A stretch of DNA of 6,636 nt. It comes from Candidatus Stahliibacteriota bacterium (GTDB lineage: Bacteria > Hydrothermota > Tepidihabitantia > SM23-42). The stretch covers positions 1-6,636 of the forward strand of contig DAOVBK010000091.1 of the NCBI GenBank assembly GCA_030670605.1. The letters run 5' to 3'. Of this stretch, positions 1-6,250 are shown piece after piece (the stretch's first letter is position 1; the number at the start of each line of letters is the position of its first letter). The notes under the pieces were generated by a model, which was given only the letters and a program-made list of their open reading frames with translations, ran no database searches and was not told the DNA's origin. Position numbers and translations under genes: made by a program.

Positions 1-1143
1 AACTGCGGCATTCCGTACCATGAATTGTCCTTTGAGACATCTGACACGCTCATTGTCACTAAAGCGTCCATTGTCTTTTCACTGAAAAACCTTGAGCGTC
101 CAGACAGTATTGTCGACACACTGTACCGCCAGTACACGATCCCATCATTCTCTCAAGCGGCTCAACAGCAACTGCTTTTCCTTACCCAATTTGGATTGCA
201 TGTTCCTGCGGGCTCATATGCGTATGACATAACGGTGTCGTCTGGCGACAAAACAGGAAGTATGGCAGATGAAATCGTGATCAGTGAAGATGATTATCGA
301 ATAAGCGACATTCTTATCGCTAAGTCTATCGTGTACGACACGATAGACACATATCTTCATAAGGGTACTCTGAGAGTGGTCCCACATCCTTCGCATGTGT
401 TCAATGAGCGTTACTCAAAACTGTATGTTTACTATGAGATGTATAATATTGTGCCCGATTCGAGTCGGTTTAAGATTCACTACATAGTAACCGATACTGC
501 GGGAACCATGATATCGCAGATTCCACGATTTATTGGCAAGCAATACGAATCGCAGGCAATGAACTTTGGTTTGAGTATTCAGGATTTTGAAACAGGCAAC
601 TATACACTCACCATCGAAGTCAATAGTGAAGACGGCAAGTTCATCACACAAAAAAAGGTTCCCTTTGAAATCCGGCGTACTGTCAGGAAAGAAGTAAGCT
701 ACGAAAACCTCCCCTACTACGACCAGATAGAGTATTTCCTGAGCGCCAAGGAGTACAAGGCGTTTCAGAATTTCTCGGAAGAGGGAAAGAAACATTATCT
801 CAACAAGTTCTGGCGAGAGAATGATTATTTCGAGATCACTCAGAGATTCGAAGACGCAGATAAGAGATATAGCCAAGGATCTGCTGCTGGTCACAAAACG
901 GACCGCGGCAGGATATATGTAAAGTATGGCACACCGGACGAAATCGCCGCGTATACACTTCAGTACGAAGAATCGCGACCGTATGAGCACTGGCAGTATT
1001 ACAATGGTGATGAGTTCATATTCGTCGATATTCACGGCACAAACGAGTATGTACTCGTTTGGACAAACGTAAACGATGAAGTATCACAGCCAACATTGTA
1101 CAAGTACCTGCCAAAAGAGATGCAAGAAGCAATTAAGTACTAG
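1..1143 (+). CDS. GWxTD-domain protein, 5'-truncated by the window edge
   Basis: The frame is open from base 1 (N-C-G-I-P-Y-H-E-L-S...), so the gene starts upstream; the TTG at 25 and an out-of-frame ATG at 20 are not its start. 380 codons are visible, ending in TAG. The first ~230 residues look like beta-rich repeats (Y-V-Y-Y-E-M-Y-N followed by Y-I-V-T-D-T-A-G). The C-terminal ~130 residues match the GWxTD domain: an F-W-R-E-N-D segment, then G-H-K-T-D-R-G-R-I-Y-V-K-Y-G-T-P-D-E-I (from base 889), then E-H-W-Q-Y and F-I-F-V-D-I-H-G. The signature Trp is His here (GHKTD). GWxTD proteins are found in Bacteroidetes/FCB-type and related phyla, are often exported, and have no firmly established function. 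The N-terminus, where a signal peptide would be, is outside the window. The next gene starts 36 bases downstream on the same strand, suggesting co-transcription. Confidence 0.85.
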   Translation, partial: NCGIPYHELSFETSDTLIVTKASIVFSLKNLERPDSIVDTLYRQYTIPSFSQAAQQQLLFLTQFGLHVPAGSYAYDITVSSGDKTGSMADEIVISEDDYRISDILIAKSIVYDTIDTYLHKGTLRVVPHPSHVFNERYSKLYVYYEMYNIVPDSSRFKIHYIVTDTAGTMISQIPRFIGKQYESQAMNFGLSIQDFETGNYTLTIEVNSEDGKFITQKKVPFEIRRTVRKEVSYENLPYYDQIEYFLSAKEYKAFQNFSEEGKKHYLNKFWRENDYFEITQRFEDADKRYSQGSAAGHKTDRGRIYVKYGTPDEIAAYTLQYEESRPYEHWQYYNGDEFIFVDIHGTNEYVLVWTNVNDEVSQPTLYKYLPKEMQEAIKY

Positions 1144-1166
1144 GAGCATCACCCGAGATCGCACAC

Positions 1167-1173
1167 GAGGAGG
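1167..1173 (+). promoter_or_regulatory. Strong Shine-Dalgarno site of the NYN gene
   Basis: GAGGAGG lies 6 bases before the ATG at 1180. It is the best ribosome binding site in the window and fixes this start. It contrasts with the PHP gene and gyrA, which have none. Confidence 0.85.
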
Positions 1174-1179
1174 AAATTT

Positions 1180-1851
1180 ATGAGTGTATTCGGTAAATCC
1201 CGTTTCGATAAAAGAAAAAAGATGGACGAAAAAAATATGCAGAAGCTTGTGCAGCTGTTTAATGATATGAAAACTGATCTAGACAAATACTTTGAAAAAA
1301 GTAATGCTATTTACATAGAACTATCCAATGAAATCCGTTCATTGAGAGAATTGATTGAAACATCTACGATTTTCAAAAAAGAAACAGTTGCAGTATTTGT
1401 TGATTCACAAAATCTGTACTATTCAGCGCGCACTGGCTATGCGGCAAAGGTCAATTATGAGAAACTCTTAAAATTGATCACGGCGAACCGTAAGCTCGTT
1501 AAGGCGTATGCGTACATAGTGCAACCGCCAGACGGTGATGTGAAACCATTCGCCACAAGTCTTGAGCGAATCGGCTACATAGTAAAAACAAAAGATGTCC
1601 GCACACGCTCGGACGGCTCAGCAAAAGCAAACTGGGATATGAGCATTGCACTCGATATCCTCGGTATACTTGACCACGTCGATACCATTGTTCTTGCCTC
1701 AGGAGATGGTGACTTCGTGCCGCTCGTCGACTTCATCAGAGGTAGGAACAAGCGCGTAGAAATTTTCGCCTTCCCAGAGAACACTGCATATGACCTTAAG
1801 GAAAAAGCAGACAGATTTGAACCCCTCGGAGAAAACGTCATTATGACGTGA
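1180..1851 (+). CDS. NYN-domain (PIN-like, LabA/DUF88 type) putative ribonuclease with N-terminal coiled coil
   Basis: 223 residues, ending in TGA. Residues ~15-65 are charged, helical and probably coiled-coil. The NYN domain begins at ~68: A-V-F-V-D-S-Q-N-L-Y-Y gives the first acidic residue D75 and N78. K-A-N-W-D-M-S-I-A-L-D gives D153 and D159, and A-S-G-D-G-D-F gives D176 and D178. These acidic positions correspond to the metal-binding cluster of PIN-like nucleases, so metal-dependent RNA cleavage is the expected activity. That is inferred from the family; substrate and role are unknown. Residues ~168-200 (I-V-L-A-S-G-D-G-D-F then K-R-V-E-I-F-A-F) follow the usual LabA-like C-terminal half. 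All key acidic residues seem present, so it should be active. It follows the GWxTD gene by 36 bases and is likely in the same operon. The strong ribosome binding site supports the start. Confidence 0.88.
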   Translation: MSVFGKSRFDKRKKMDEKNMQKLVQLFNDMKTDLDKYFEKSNAIYIELSNEIRSLRELIETSTIFKKETVAVFVDSQNLYYSARTGYAAKVNYEKLLKLITANRKLVKAYAYIVQPPDGDVKPFATSLERIGYIVKTKDVRTRSDGSAKANWDMSIALDILGILDHVDTIVLASGDGDFVPLVDFIRGRNKRVEIFAFPENTAYDLKEKADRFEPLGENVIMT

Positions 1852-1857
1852 TGAATA

Positions 1858-1919
1858 GGATTCAAACGGATGAACGCGAATGCAAATGGATGCTTATCCG
1901 TCTCAATCCGCATCAATCC
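1858..1919. repeat. Degenerate inverted repeat between NYN and PHP genes
   Basis: The arms 1858-1881 and 1896-1919 pair at 16 of 24 positions around a 14-base loop. They are built from recurring ATCCG/CGGAT words (GGATTCAAACGGATG on the left, CAATCCGCATCAATCC on the right). The element fills most of the 89-base gap. No T-run follows, so it is not a standard terminator. It looks like a decayed dispersed intergenic repeat. Confidence 0.5.
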
Positions 1920-1940
1920 GCCGGCATCTAAATCATAACA

Positions 1941-2777
1941 ATGATAGACTATCATATCCATACGAATCACTCGATCGATGCTGAGGGAAATATCGATGAG
2001 TATTGTACACAGGGAGTGAAAGTCGGCTTGGATGAAATCTGTTTCACGAATCACTGTGAGCTCGACCCGCAGCGCAACGACGCCCTCATCCAATTCGGTA
2101 ATCATCAACAAGCTTTTACACGTAAGGCTTTGCTCAGGATGCAAAACGAAATCATGGAGGCAAAAGAGAAATACAAGAAACACGGTCTCACGGTGAAGTT
2201 TGGACTGGAGGTAGGGTACTTCGAAGGTATTGAACCCCAGTTGCAGAAACTGCTGCACGGGATTGAGCTTGATTTTCTGCTCGGTAGCATACATTGTTTG
2301 AATTCCGTGTGCATTGACAGTTCAAAGGAATGCACAACGTACTTCACAAAATACACTGTTCATGAACTCCTGGACAATTACTACAGTGCGATAAAAGAAC
2401 TTGTGGAATCCCACATGTTCGATTCTATCGGTCACCTCGATGTATACAAGAAGTACGGGCTTGCATTCTATGGTGATGCGATCAAGAAAGCCCCTCGTGA
2501 TGTACTTACAGGGGTTTTTCGTTTAATTAAGGAAAACAATATCGCCTTTGAGATCAATACGGCTGGCTTCAGACTACTCGATGAATTCTATCCTGCCCGG
2601 TCAATTATCCAGCACGCGCGCAACCACGGTATAACAAGAATCACGATTGGCTCTGATGCACACAAAGTCGCTGACCTGGGCGTAGGACTTCAGGAGGGTA
2701 TAGAGTATGCGAAGTCCTTCGGCTTTGATGCTGTCTACGCGTTTGAGAAGAGACGACCGATTAGGGTAAAGATATAG
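1941..2777 (+). CDS. PHP-family phosphatase, histidinol-phosphatase (HisJ/HisK) type
   Basis: 278 residues, close to the usual length of PHP-type histidinol phosphatases, ending in TAG. The metal-binding PHP motifs appear in order: H5-I-H7 (D-Y-H-I-H-T-N-H-S), H38 in F-T-N-H-C-E-L, E90 in G-L-E-V-G-Y-F, H118 in L-G-S-I-H-C-L, H165 in S-I-G-H-L-D-V, and D239/H241 in I-G-S-D-A-H-K. The complete set predicts an active trinuclear metal phosphoesterase in the cytoplasm. Histidinol phosphate (eighth step of histidine synthesis) is the likely substrate by similarity. No other his gene is in view, so a different phosphate ester is possible and I give no symbol. The ATG at 1941 is the first start after an in-frame TAA at 1935. 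No Shine-Dalgarno precedes it, unlike the NYN gene. It is separated from that gene by an 89-base repeat-bearing gap. Confidence 0.87.
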   Translation: MIDYHIHTNHSIDAEGNIDEYCTQGVKVGLDEICFTNHCELDPQRNDALIQFGNHQQAFTRKALLRMQNEIMEAKEKYKKHGLTVKFGLEVGYFEGIEPQLQKLLHGIELDFLLGSIHCLNSVCIDSSKECTTYFTKYTVHELLDNYYSAIKELVESHMFDSIGHLDVYKKYGLAFYGDAIKKAPRDVLTGVFRLIKENNIAFEINTAGFRLLDEFYPARSIIQHARNHGITRITIGSDAHKVADLGVGLQEGIEYAKSFGFDAVYAFEKRRPIRVKI

Positions 2778-2788
2778 AGATTCGTTAG

Positions 2789-2914
2789 TCGTTGAAAGAT
2801 TACGATGCCCGCCCCGTTAGATATTGAAAGTTAATATGTGGTTGATACAAAGAATTCGATTGCTGAAGACAAATACTCATATCTAACGGAACGGGCTTCG
2901 TTACCGTATAACGA
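2789..2914. repeat. Long imperfect inverted repeat (MITE-like) upstream of gyrA
   Basis: The inner arms GCCCGCCCCGTTAGATAT (2807-2824) and ATATCTAACGGAACGGGC (2879-2896) are complementary at 16 of 18 positions. Pairing extends outward, less perfectly, to 2789 and 2914, giving ~36-base arms around a 54-base AT-rich centre. There is no open reading frame inside and no T-run after the right arm. It could be a non-autonomous palindromic element or a folded 3' end of the PHP transcript. It ends ~72 bases before the gyrA -35 box. Confidence 0.65.
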
Positions 2915-2985
2915 ACGACGTATTACCGTTGCGTAAGCATGTCATGGATGTGCGCACCCTTCCCTCATCGAACTAAATAGCCATG

Positions 2986-3013
2986 TTGACTTTCATGACA
3001 CCGTAGGTATAAT
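2986..3013 (+). promoter_or_regulatory. Sigma70-type promoter of gyrA, placed for a leaderless mRNA
   Basis: TTGACT (-35, 2986-2991), 16-base spacer, then TATAAT (-10, 3008-3013). Only six bases (actgcc) separate the -10 box from the ATG at 3020, so the expected transcription start falls on or next to the start codon. No Shine-Dalgarno exists between -10 and ATG. A 7-bp inverted pair, TGTCATG (2940-2946) and CATGACA (2994-3000), places its right arm in the spacer. That could be an operator but may be chance. Confidence 0.75.
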
Positions 3014-3019
3014 ACTGCC

Positions 3020-4930
3020 ATGCGAGACCGAATAACAAACGTATATATAGAAGACGAAATAAAATCATCATACTTAGATTATGCCATGAGTGTCATTGTC
3101 GGTCGGGCATTACCAGATGCCCGTGATGGCCTCAAGCCTGTTCAGCGGAGAATCCTCTATGCTATGCATGAAGCAGGACTGCTCTCCAACCGTCCGTTCA
3201 AGAAATCAGCAACGGTCATCGGTGATGTGCTCGGCAAATATCATCCCCATGGTGATATGGCAATTTATGACGCACTTGTGCGTATGGCTCAGCATTTCTC
3301 CATGCGCTATGTTTTGGTCGACGGACAGGGCAATTTCGGTTCGATCGACGGCGACGCGGCTGCAGCATATCGGTACACTGAGGCACGCCTCGCATCGATC
3401 GCCGAAGAAATCCTCCGTGATCTCAAAAAAGATACGGTCGATTACACACCAAATTTCGATGGTAGGCTCAAAGAGCCAATCGTCTTGCCTGCGAGCTTTC
3501 CCAATCTTCTGTGCAATGGTGCATCAGGAATTGCCGTTGGCATGGCGACCAATATTCCGCCTCATAATCTGAGTGAACTCGTGACTGCACTTACCACGAT
3601 GATCGACACTCCGAAGATCACCGATGAAAAACTAATCGAGATGATCCCAGGACCTGATTTTCCGACGGGCGGGATCATCATCGGCACGAGCGGGATCAAA
3701 CAAGCATACAAAACAGGTAAAGGTCGGGTAGTCATACGGGGAAAAGCACGCGTTGAGGAAATTAAGGGCGGCAAAGAACAAATCGTCATCACGGAAATTC
3801 CCTATCAGGTTAACAAAAGCTCGCTTCTCGAGAAAATTGCCGCGCTTGCCCGCGCCAAGAAAATCGAAGATGTAACTGAGCTCAGGGATGAATCTGACAA
3901 AGATGGCATTCGTATCGTTATCGAATTGAAACGTGATGCCAATCCCCAAATCGTATTGAACAATCTGCACAAATACACCGCCCTCCAGACGACCTTCAGC
4001 ATTCAACTGCTTGCCCTTATCAGAGAGGCGCCAAAGACTATGTCACTCAGAGAAGCCTTGCAGACATTTCTCGATTTTCGTTTCGAGGTCATAACAAGGA
4101 GAACAAAATTCGAGCTCGCTGAAGCAGAAAGGCGCGCGCACATACTCGAAGGACTGAAAATCGCGATCGAAAACATCGACGAAGTAGTAGCCATCATAAA
4201 GAAGTCAAAAGACACAACCATTGCCAAGAAAAAACTAAAAACGAGATTCAAACTGTCTGAAATCCAGGCACAGGCAATACTTGACATGAGACTTGCACGC
4301 CTGACCAATCTTGAAACGACGCAATTAGAAAACGAGTACCTCGGTCTCATCAAAGAAATCGCACGACTCAAATCCATCCTCTCCTCACCGAAGGGGGTCT
4401 ATCAGCTCATCAAGAAGGAACTCAAAGAACTGGACAGTAAGTATCAAGGACCGCGCCGTACACTTATCGTTGACGCAGAACCGGAGGAACTCACAATCGA
4501 AGATCTCATTGGTGAAGAAGATATGGTCATCACACTCACTCAGAAAGGGTACATTAAACGTCAGCCAATCTCAACCTATAGAAATCAAACACGTGGAGGC
4601 AGTGGTAGAAAAATCGTTGAAATAGGTACCGAAGACTTTGCCACGCAATTACTCATATGTTTAACAACTGACACACTCCTGTTCTTCTCTGACAAAGGTA
4701 AAGTCTATGCGCGTAAGGTCTATGAAATTCCTGAAGCAGGTCCGTTCTCAAGGGGCCGCTCAATAGCGAACTTCATTGAACTCGGTGATGGAGAGACGAT
4801 CAGCGCCTGTCTCTTGCCAATAAAGAATTTCTCTTCAGATAAACATGTGTTCATGGCAACAAGAATGGGCAAAGTGAAAAAAACAAACCTTGTTTTTTTA
4901 GTAAATATCTTAAATCTTGTTAAAATATAA
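3020..4930 (+). CDS. gyrA: DNA gyrase subunit A, N-terminal part through pinwheel blade 3; frame closed early by TAA
   Basis: Breakage-reunion subunit of DNA gyrase: with GyrB it introduces negative supercoils using ATP. It begins as typical GyrA ([20 protein letters not shown]). The catalytic Tyr119 lies in A-Y-R-Y-T-E-A-R and its partner region in K-Y-H-P-H-G-D. In the quinolone-determining region the E. coli Ser83 position is Met80, while Asp87 is kept as Asp84. Tower and coiled-coil regions follow to ~490. The C-terminal pinwheel starts ~500, with a GyrA box Q523-T-R-G-G-S-G529 (canonical QRRGGKG). Translation stops after 636 residues at TAA 4928, just past V-K-K-T-N-L in blade 3. GyrA is normally ~800-870 residues. 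The same frame resumes as clear GyrA at 4973 and ends at 5443, so this is the 5' part of an 807-codon gene. The ATG is set by the promoter six bases upstream. Confidence 0.9.
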   Translation: MRDRITNVYIEDEIKSSYLDYAMSVIVGRALPDARDGLKPVQRRILYAMHEAGLLSNRPFKKSATVIGDVLGKYHPHGDMAIYDALVRMAQHFSMRYVLVDGQGNFGSIDGDAAAAYRYTEARLASIAEEILRDLKKDTVDYTPNFDGRLKEPIVLPASFPNLLCNGASGIAVGMATNIPPHNLSELVTALTTMIDTPKITDEKLIEMIPGPDFPTGGIIIGTSGIKQAYKTGKGRVVIRGKARVEEIKGGKEQIVITEIPYQVNKSSLLEKIAALARAKKIEDVTELRDESDKDGIRIVIELKRDANPQIVLNNLHKYTALQTTFSIQLLALIREAPKTMSLREALQTFLDFRFEVITRRTKFELAEAERRAHILEGLKIAIENIDEVVAIIKKSKDTTIAKKKLKTRFKLSEIQAQAILDMRLARLTNLETTQLENEYLGLIKEIARLKSILSSPKGVYQLIKKELKELDSKYQGPRRTLIVDAEPEELTIEDLIGEEDMVITLTQKGYIKRQPISTYRNQTRGGSGRKIVEIGTEDFATQLLICLTTDTLLFFSDKGKVYARKVYEIPEAGPFSRGRSIANFIELGDGETISACLLPIKNFSSDKHVFMATRMGKVKKTNLVFLVNILNLVKI

Positions 4931-4981
4931 TATAATCTTGCCCGGGGATAAAAACTATGGTATGTCGTATAAACCATAGGA
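4889..4981 (+). other. gyrA: Interruption in gyrA: AT-rich island with three in-frame TAA codons 21 bases apart
   Basis: In the gyrA frame, TAA occurs at 4928-4930, 4949-4951 and 4970-4972 (codons 637, 644 and 651). Bases 4889-4936 have 6 G/C in 48 and include overlapping TATAAT boxes (4926-4931, 4931-4936). The other two frames are also closed here: TAG 4899, TAA 4911 and TAG 4977 in one, TAA 4921 and 4933 in the other. Residues between the stops still resemble blade 3: Y-N-L-A-R-G, then K-L-W-Y-V-V, then T-I-G-H-D. Total length seems unchanged against GyrA homologues as I recall them. It may be decay, an assembly artefact or recoding. Confidence 0.8.
4955..4979 (+). other. Perfect 7-bp stem-loop inside the gyrA interruption
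   Basis: CTATGGT (4955-4961) pairs fully with ACCATAG (4973-4979) around an 11-base loop that contains the third TAA. It directly follows the second TAA (4949) and ends where conserved GyrA coding resumes. Confidence 0.55.
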
Positions 4982-4993
4982 CACGACTCTATC

Positions 4994-5443
4994 TTGTTGA
5001 CAAGCAGAGATGGCTTGACAATACGCTTCTCCGAGAAGCAGATACGGACAATGGGAAGAAATGCTGCTGGTGTGCGTGGCATGCGACTCGCCAAAGGAAA
5101 TGAAGTCCTCGGTTGCAATATTGCGCGCGAAGATGAGGACATGCTCATCGTTGGTCAGAAAGGCATTGGCAAGCGTGTCAAATTCTCTTCTATCGGTGAA
5201 AAAGGCAGAGCAGGCAAAGGTATGAAAGCAATGACCATTGATGCCAAAACTGGCAAGGTCGCCGGTGTCACACGTGTCAGCGATGAGGACGACCTCATTG
5301 TCATGACCAAAGCTGGCAAGGTGGTACGCACGCCAGTGAGCAGCATCAAGGTTCTTGGTCGACAAGCCAAAGGTGTGAAGATTATATCACTGGCAAAAGA
5401 TGATTCAGTCAGTGCAATCGCCCGTATAAAGGCACAAGTGTAG
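4994..5443 (+). CDS. gyrA: GyrA C-terminal pinwheel fragment (blades 4-6), same frame as gyrA
   Basis: It encodes the last half of the GyrA DNA-wrapping domain. Three successive blades are visible: D-S-I-L-L-T-S-R-D-G-L-T-I-R-F with G-R-N-A-A-G-V-R-G; D-M-L-I-V-G-Q-K-G-I-G-K-R-V with G-R-A-G-K-G; and D-D-L-I-V-M-T-K-A-G-K-V-V-R-T with G-R-Q-A-K-G-V-K. It ends in TAG after A-R-I-K-A-Q-V, with no long acidic tail. GyrA similarity already starts at 4973 (T-I-G-H-D), upstream of the first usable start (TTG 4994; next ATG 5051), so a start at 4994 is formal. There is no clear ribosome binding site (only AGGA 4978-4981, 12 bases away). It sits in the same frame as the 5' part with no frameshift. 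It is either the severed end of one gyrA or, less likely, an independently translated DNA-wrapping domain. Such a product has been described for Borrelia GyrA. Confidence 0.8.
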   Translation: MLTSRDGLTIRFSEKQIRTMGRNAAGVRGMRLAKGNEVLGCNIAREDEDMLIVGQKGIGKRVKFSSIGEKGRAGKGMKAMTIDAKTGKVAGVTRVSDEDDLIVMTKAGKVVRTPVSSIKVLGRQAKGVKIISLAKDDSVSAIARIKAQV

Positions 5444-5445
5444 TG

Positions 5446-5609
5446 ACAAATCACAAATCTCAAGCACCAAATATCAAACAATGTCCAAATATCAAATTCA
5501 AAACATCTACTCTGTTCCCTTGGTTATTCGGTCATTGGGATTTGTCCCGCTTTGCGAGGATCCTCGTCTCTGAAACGGGATTTGGGGCTTGGATTTTGTA
5601 ATTTGGAGT
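5446..5609. repeat. Nested inverted-repeat element between gyrA and the dCMP deaminase gene
   Basis: Outer arms 5447-5472 and 5580-5605 pair at 21 of 26 positions (CAAATCACAAATCTCAAG against CTTGGATTTTGTAATTTG). Inside are TCCCG (5545-5549) with CGGGA (5576-5580) and a perfect 12-base palindrome CGAGGATCCTCG (5555-5566). Direct repeats include CCAAATATCAAA at 5467 and 5485, and GGGATTTG at 5537 and 5577. The element fills almost the whole 176-base gap, which holds no gene. It resembles non-coding palindromic elements dispersed in candidate-phylum genomes (recalled, not searched). Confidence 0.7.
5605..5608 (+). promoter_or_regulatory. Probable ribosome binding site of the dCMP deaminase gene, inside the repeat's right arm
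   Basis: GGAG with an 11-base spacer to ATG 5620, slightly long. GAGG at 5614-5617 is only two bases from the start and too close. The GGAG overlaps the last base of the repeat's outer arm (5605), so the repeat may supply the translation signal. Confidence 0.4.
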
Positions 5610-5619
5610 TTTCGAGGCT

Positions 5620-6060
5620 ATGGCTCGAACGTCTTGGGATGACTATTTCATGTCGATTGCTGAGCTCGTCGCCAAGCGTTCGACCTGTCTGCGACGCCAT
5701 GTTGGCGCGGTCATTGTCAAGGACAAAAGAATTCTCACGACCGGCTATAATGGTGCACCGAGCGGCACAGCGCATTGTGAAGATGTTGGATGCTTAAGGG
5801 AAAAGCTCAAGGTTCCCTCAGGAGAACGCCATGAGATCTGCCGTGGCATCCATGCTGAGCAGAATGCAATCATTCAAGCAGCAACGTTTGGTGTGAATAT
5901 CAGTGGCAGCTTGATTTACTCGACGCACCAGCCCTGTTTCATCTGTACAAGAATGCTCATCAATGCTCACATTGTAAGCATACTATATAAGGAAGAATAT
6001 CCAGACGAACTCGCCGTCACTATGCTCGAAGAAGCAGGAATCCCTTTCAGAAAAATATAA
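5620..6060 (+). CDS. Deoxycytidylate (dCMP) deaminase, ComEB type
   Basis: 146 residues, typical for bacterial dCMP deaminases, ending in TAA. It converts dCMP to dUMP, feeding thymidylate synthesis, in the cytoplasm. The deaminase fold is clear: W-D-D-Y-F near the N-terminus, R-R-H-V-G-A-V-I-V, the G42-Y-N-G45 substrate loop, then the zinc site. H78-A-E80-Q-N-A supplies a ligand (H78) and the proton-shuttling Glu80; P105-C-F-I-C109 supplies C106 and C109. Extra conserved Cys/His (C23, H52, C53, C58, H71, C74) match the segment that carries a second zinc in this subfamily. All catalytic residues are present. The ATG at 5620 gives the family N-terminus directly. It could be co-transcribed with gyrA, 176 bases upstream, or independent; no promoter is visible in the repeat between them. 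The family is allosterically controlled by dCTP/dTTP in well-studied members; this is not visible here. Confidence 0.92.
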   Translation: MARTSWDDYFMSIAELVAKRSTCLRRHVGAVIVKDKRILTTGYNGAPSGTAHCEDVGCLREKLKVPSGERHEICRGIHAEQNAIIQAATFGVNISGSLIYSTHQPCFICTRMLINAHIVSILYKEEYPDELAVTMLEEAGIPFRKI

Positions 6061-6074
6061 CAACAAGAAAACAA

Positions 6075-6102
6075 GGCAAAAGACAAAGGGCAAAAGACAA
6101 AA
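6075..6102. repeat. Two tandem 14-base purine-rich units
   Basis: GGCAAAAGACAAAG (6075-6088) is followed at once by GGCAAAAGACAAAA (6089-6102), directly after the dCMP deaminase stop. Low-complexity intergenic repeat. Confidence 0.65.
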
Positions 6103-6108
6103 GTAAAA

Positions 6109-6193
6109 GGTGAATTGCTATTGGTGAATTGGGAATAGGGGCAGTTTGTACTCAATGTTTTTCCTATTAACGATTCACTATTCCCTATTCAAC
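6109..6193. repeat. Inverted repeat between convergent genes, possible bidirectional 3' hairpin
   Basis: Arm 6123-6140 (GGTGAATTGGGAATAGGG) pairs with 6176-6193 (CACTATTCCCTATTCAAC) at 15 of 18 positions around a 35-base loop. GGTGAATTG is also directly repeated at 6109 and 6123. Lying between converging genes it could help end transcription from both sides, though no clean T-run follows either arm. Confidence 0.55.
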
Positions 6194-6202
6194 CACAGAC
6201 TT

Positions 6203-6250
6203 TGCTACTCTGCTACTCCATTACTCCGGTACTCTGTTACTCCGATACTT
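6203..6250. repeat. Six tandem 8-base units (consensus nnnTACTC)
   Basis: Units are tgctactc, tgctactc, cattactc, cggtactc, tgttactc and cgatactt, in strict 8-base register. The last five bases are nearly constant and the first three vary. The array ends 6 bases from the minus-strand gene's stop codon. Confidence 0.7.

Noticed and set aside
415..1035. 206-codon open frame on the minus strand
   Set aside because: It lies wholly opposite the GWxTD gene, has no recognisable domain or ribosome binding site, and is best explained as a shadow of that coding sequence.
1575..2294. 239-codon minus-strand open frame spanning two plus-strand genes and their gap
   Set aside because: It crosses the end of the NYN gene, the repeat gap and the start of the PHP gene, all strongly supported on the plus strand. 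The peptide has no family character.
2807..2896. Rho-independent terminator after the PHP gene
   Set aside because: The loop is 54 bases and no T-run follows the right arm.
4892..4899. Homopolymer (T-run) sequencing error as the cause of the gyrA break
   Set aside because: Adding or removing one base leads only to further stops (4899, 4921 or 4911), and the frame is already the same on both sides of the gap.
4926..4936. Functional promoter for the gyrA 3' fragment
   Set aside because: The TATAAT boxes are perfect, but no acceptable -35 lies at 16-18 bases and the region is simply very AT-rich. Kept only as a note under the island finding.
4889..4981. Intron or intein in gyrA
   Set aside because: The region is under 100 bases, has no splicing-domain residues or intron-like core, and does not appear to add length to the gene.
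4720..5148. Minus-strand open frame across the gyrA interruption
   Set aside because: Considered as a possible inserted gene explaining the break, but both its ends lie opposite conserved GyrA codons and its product is low-complexity Ser/Arg-rich.
5552..5797. 81-codon plus-strand open frame overlapping the dCMP deaminase start
   Set aside because: It runs through the palindromic repeat and then out of frame through the clear deaminase sequence.
6203..6250. CRISPR array
   Set aside because: 8-base units without unique spacers and with a drifting sequence; no cas genes nearby.
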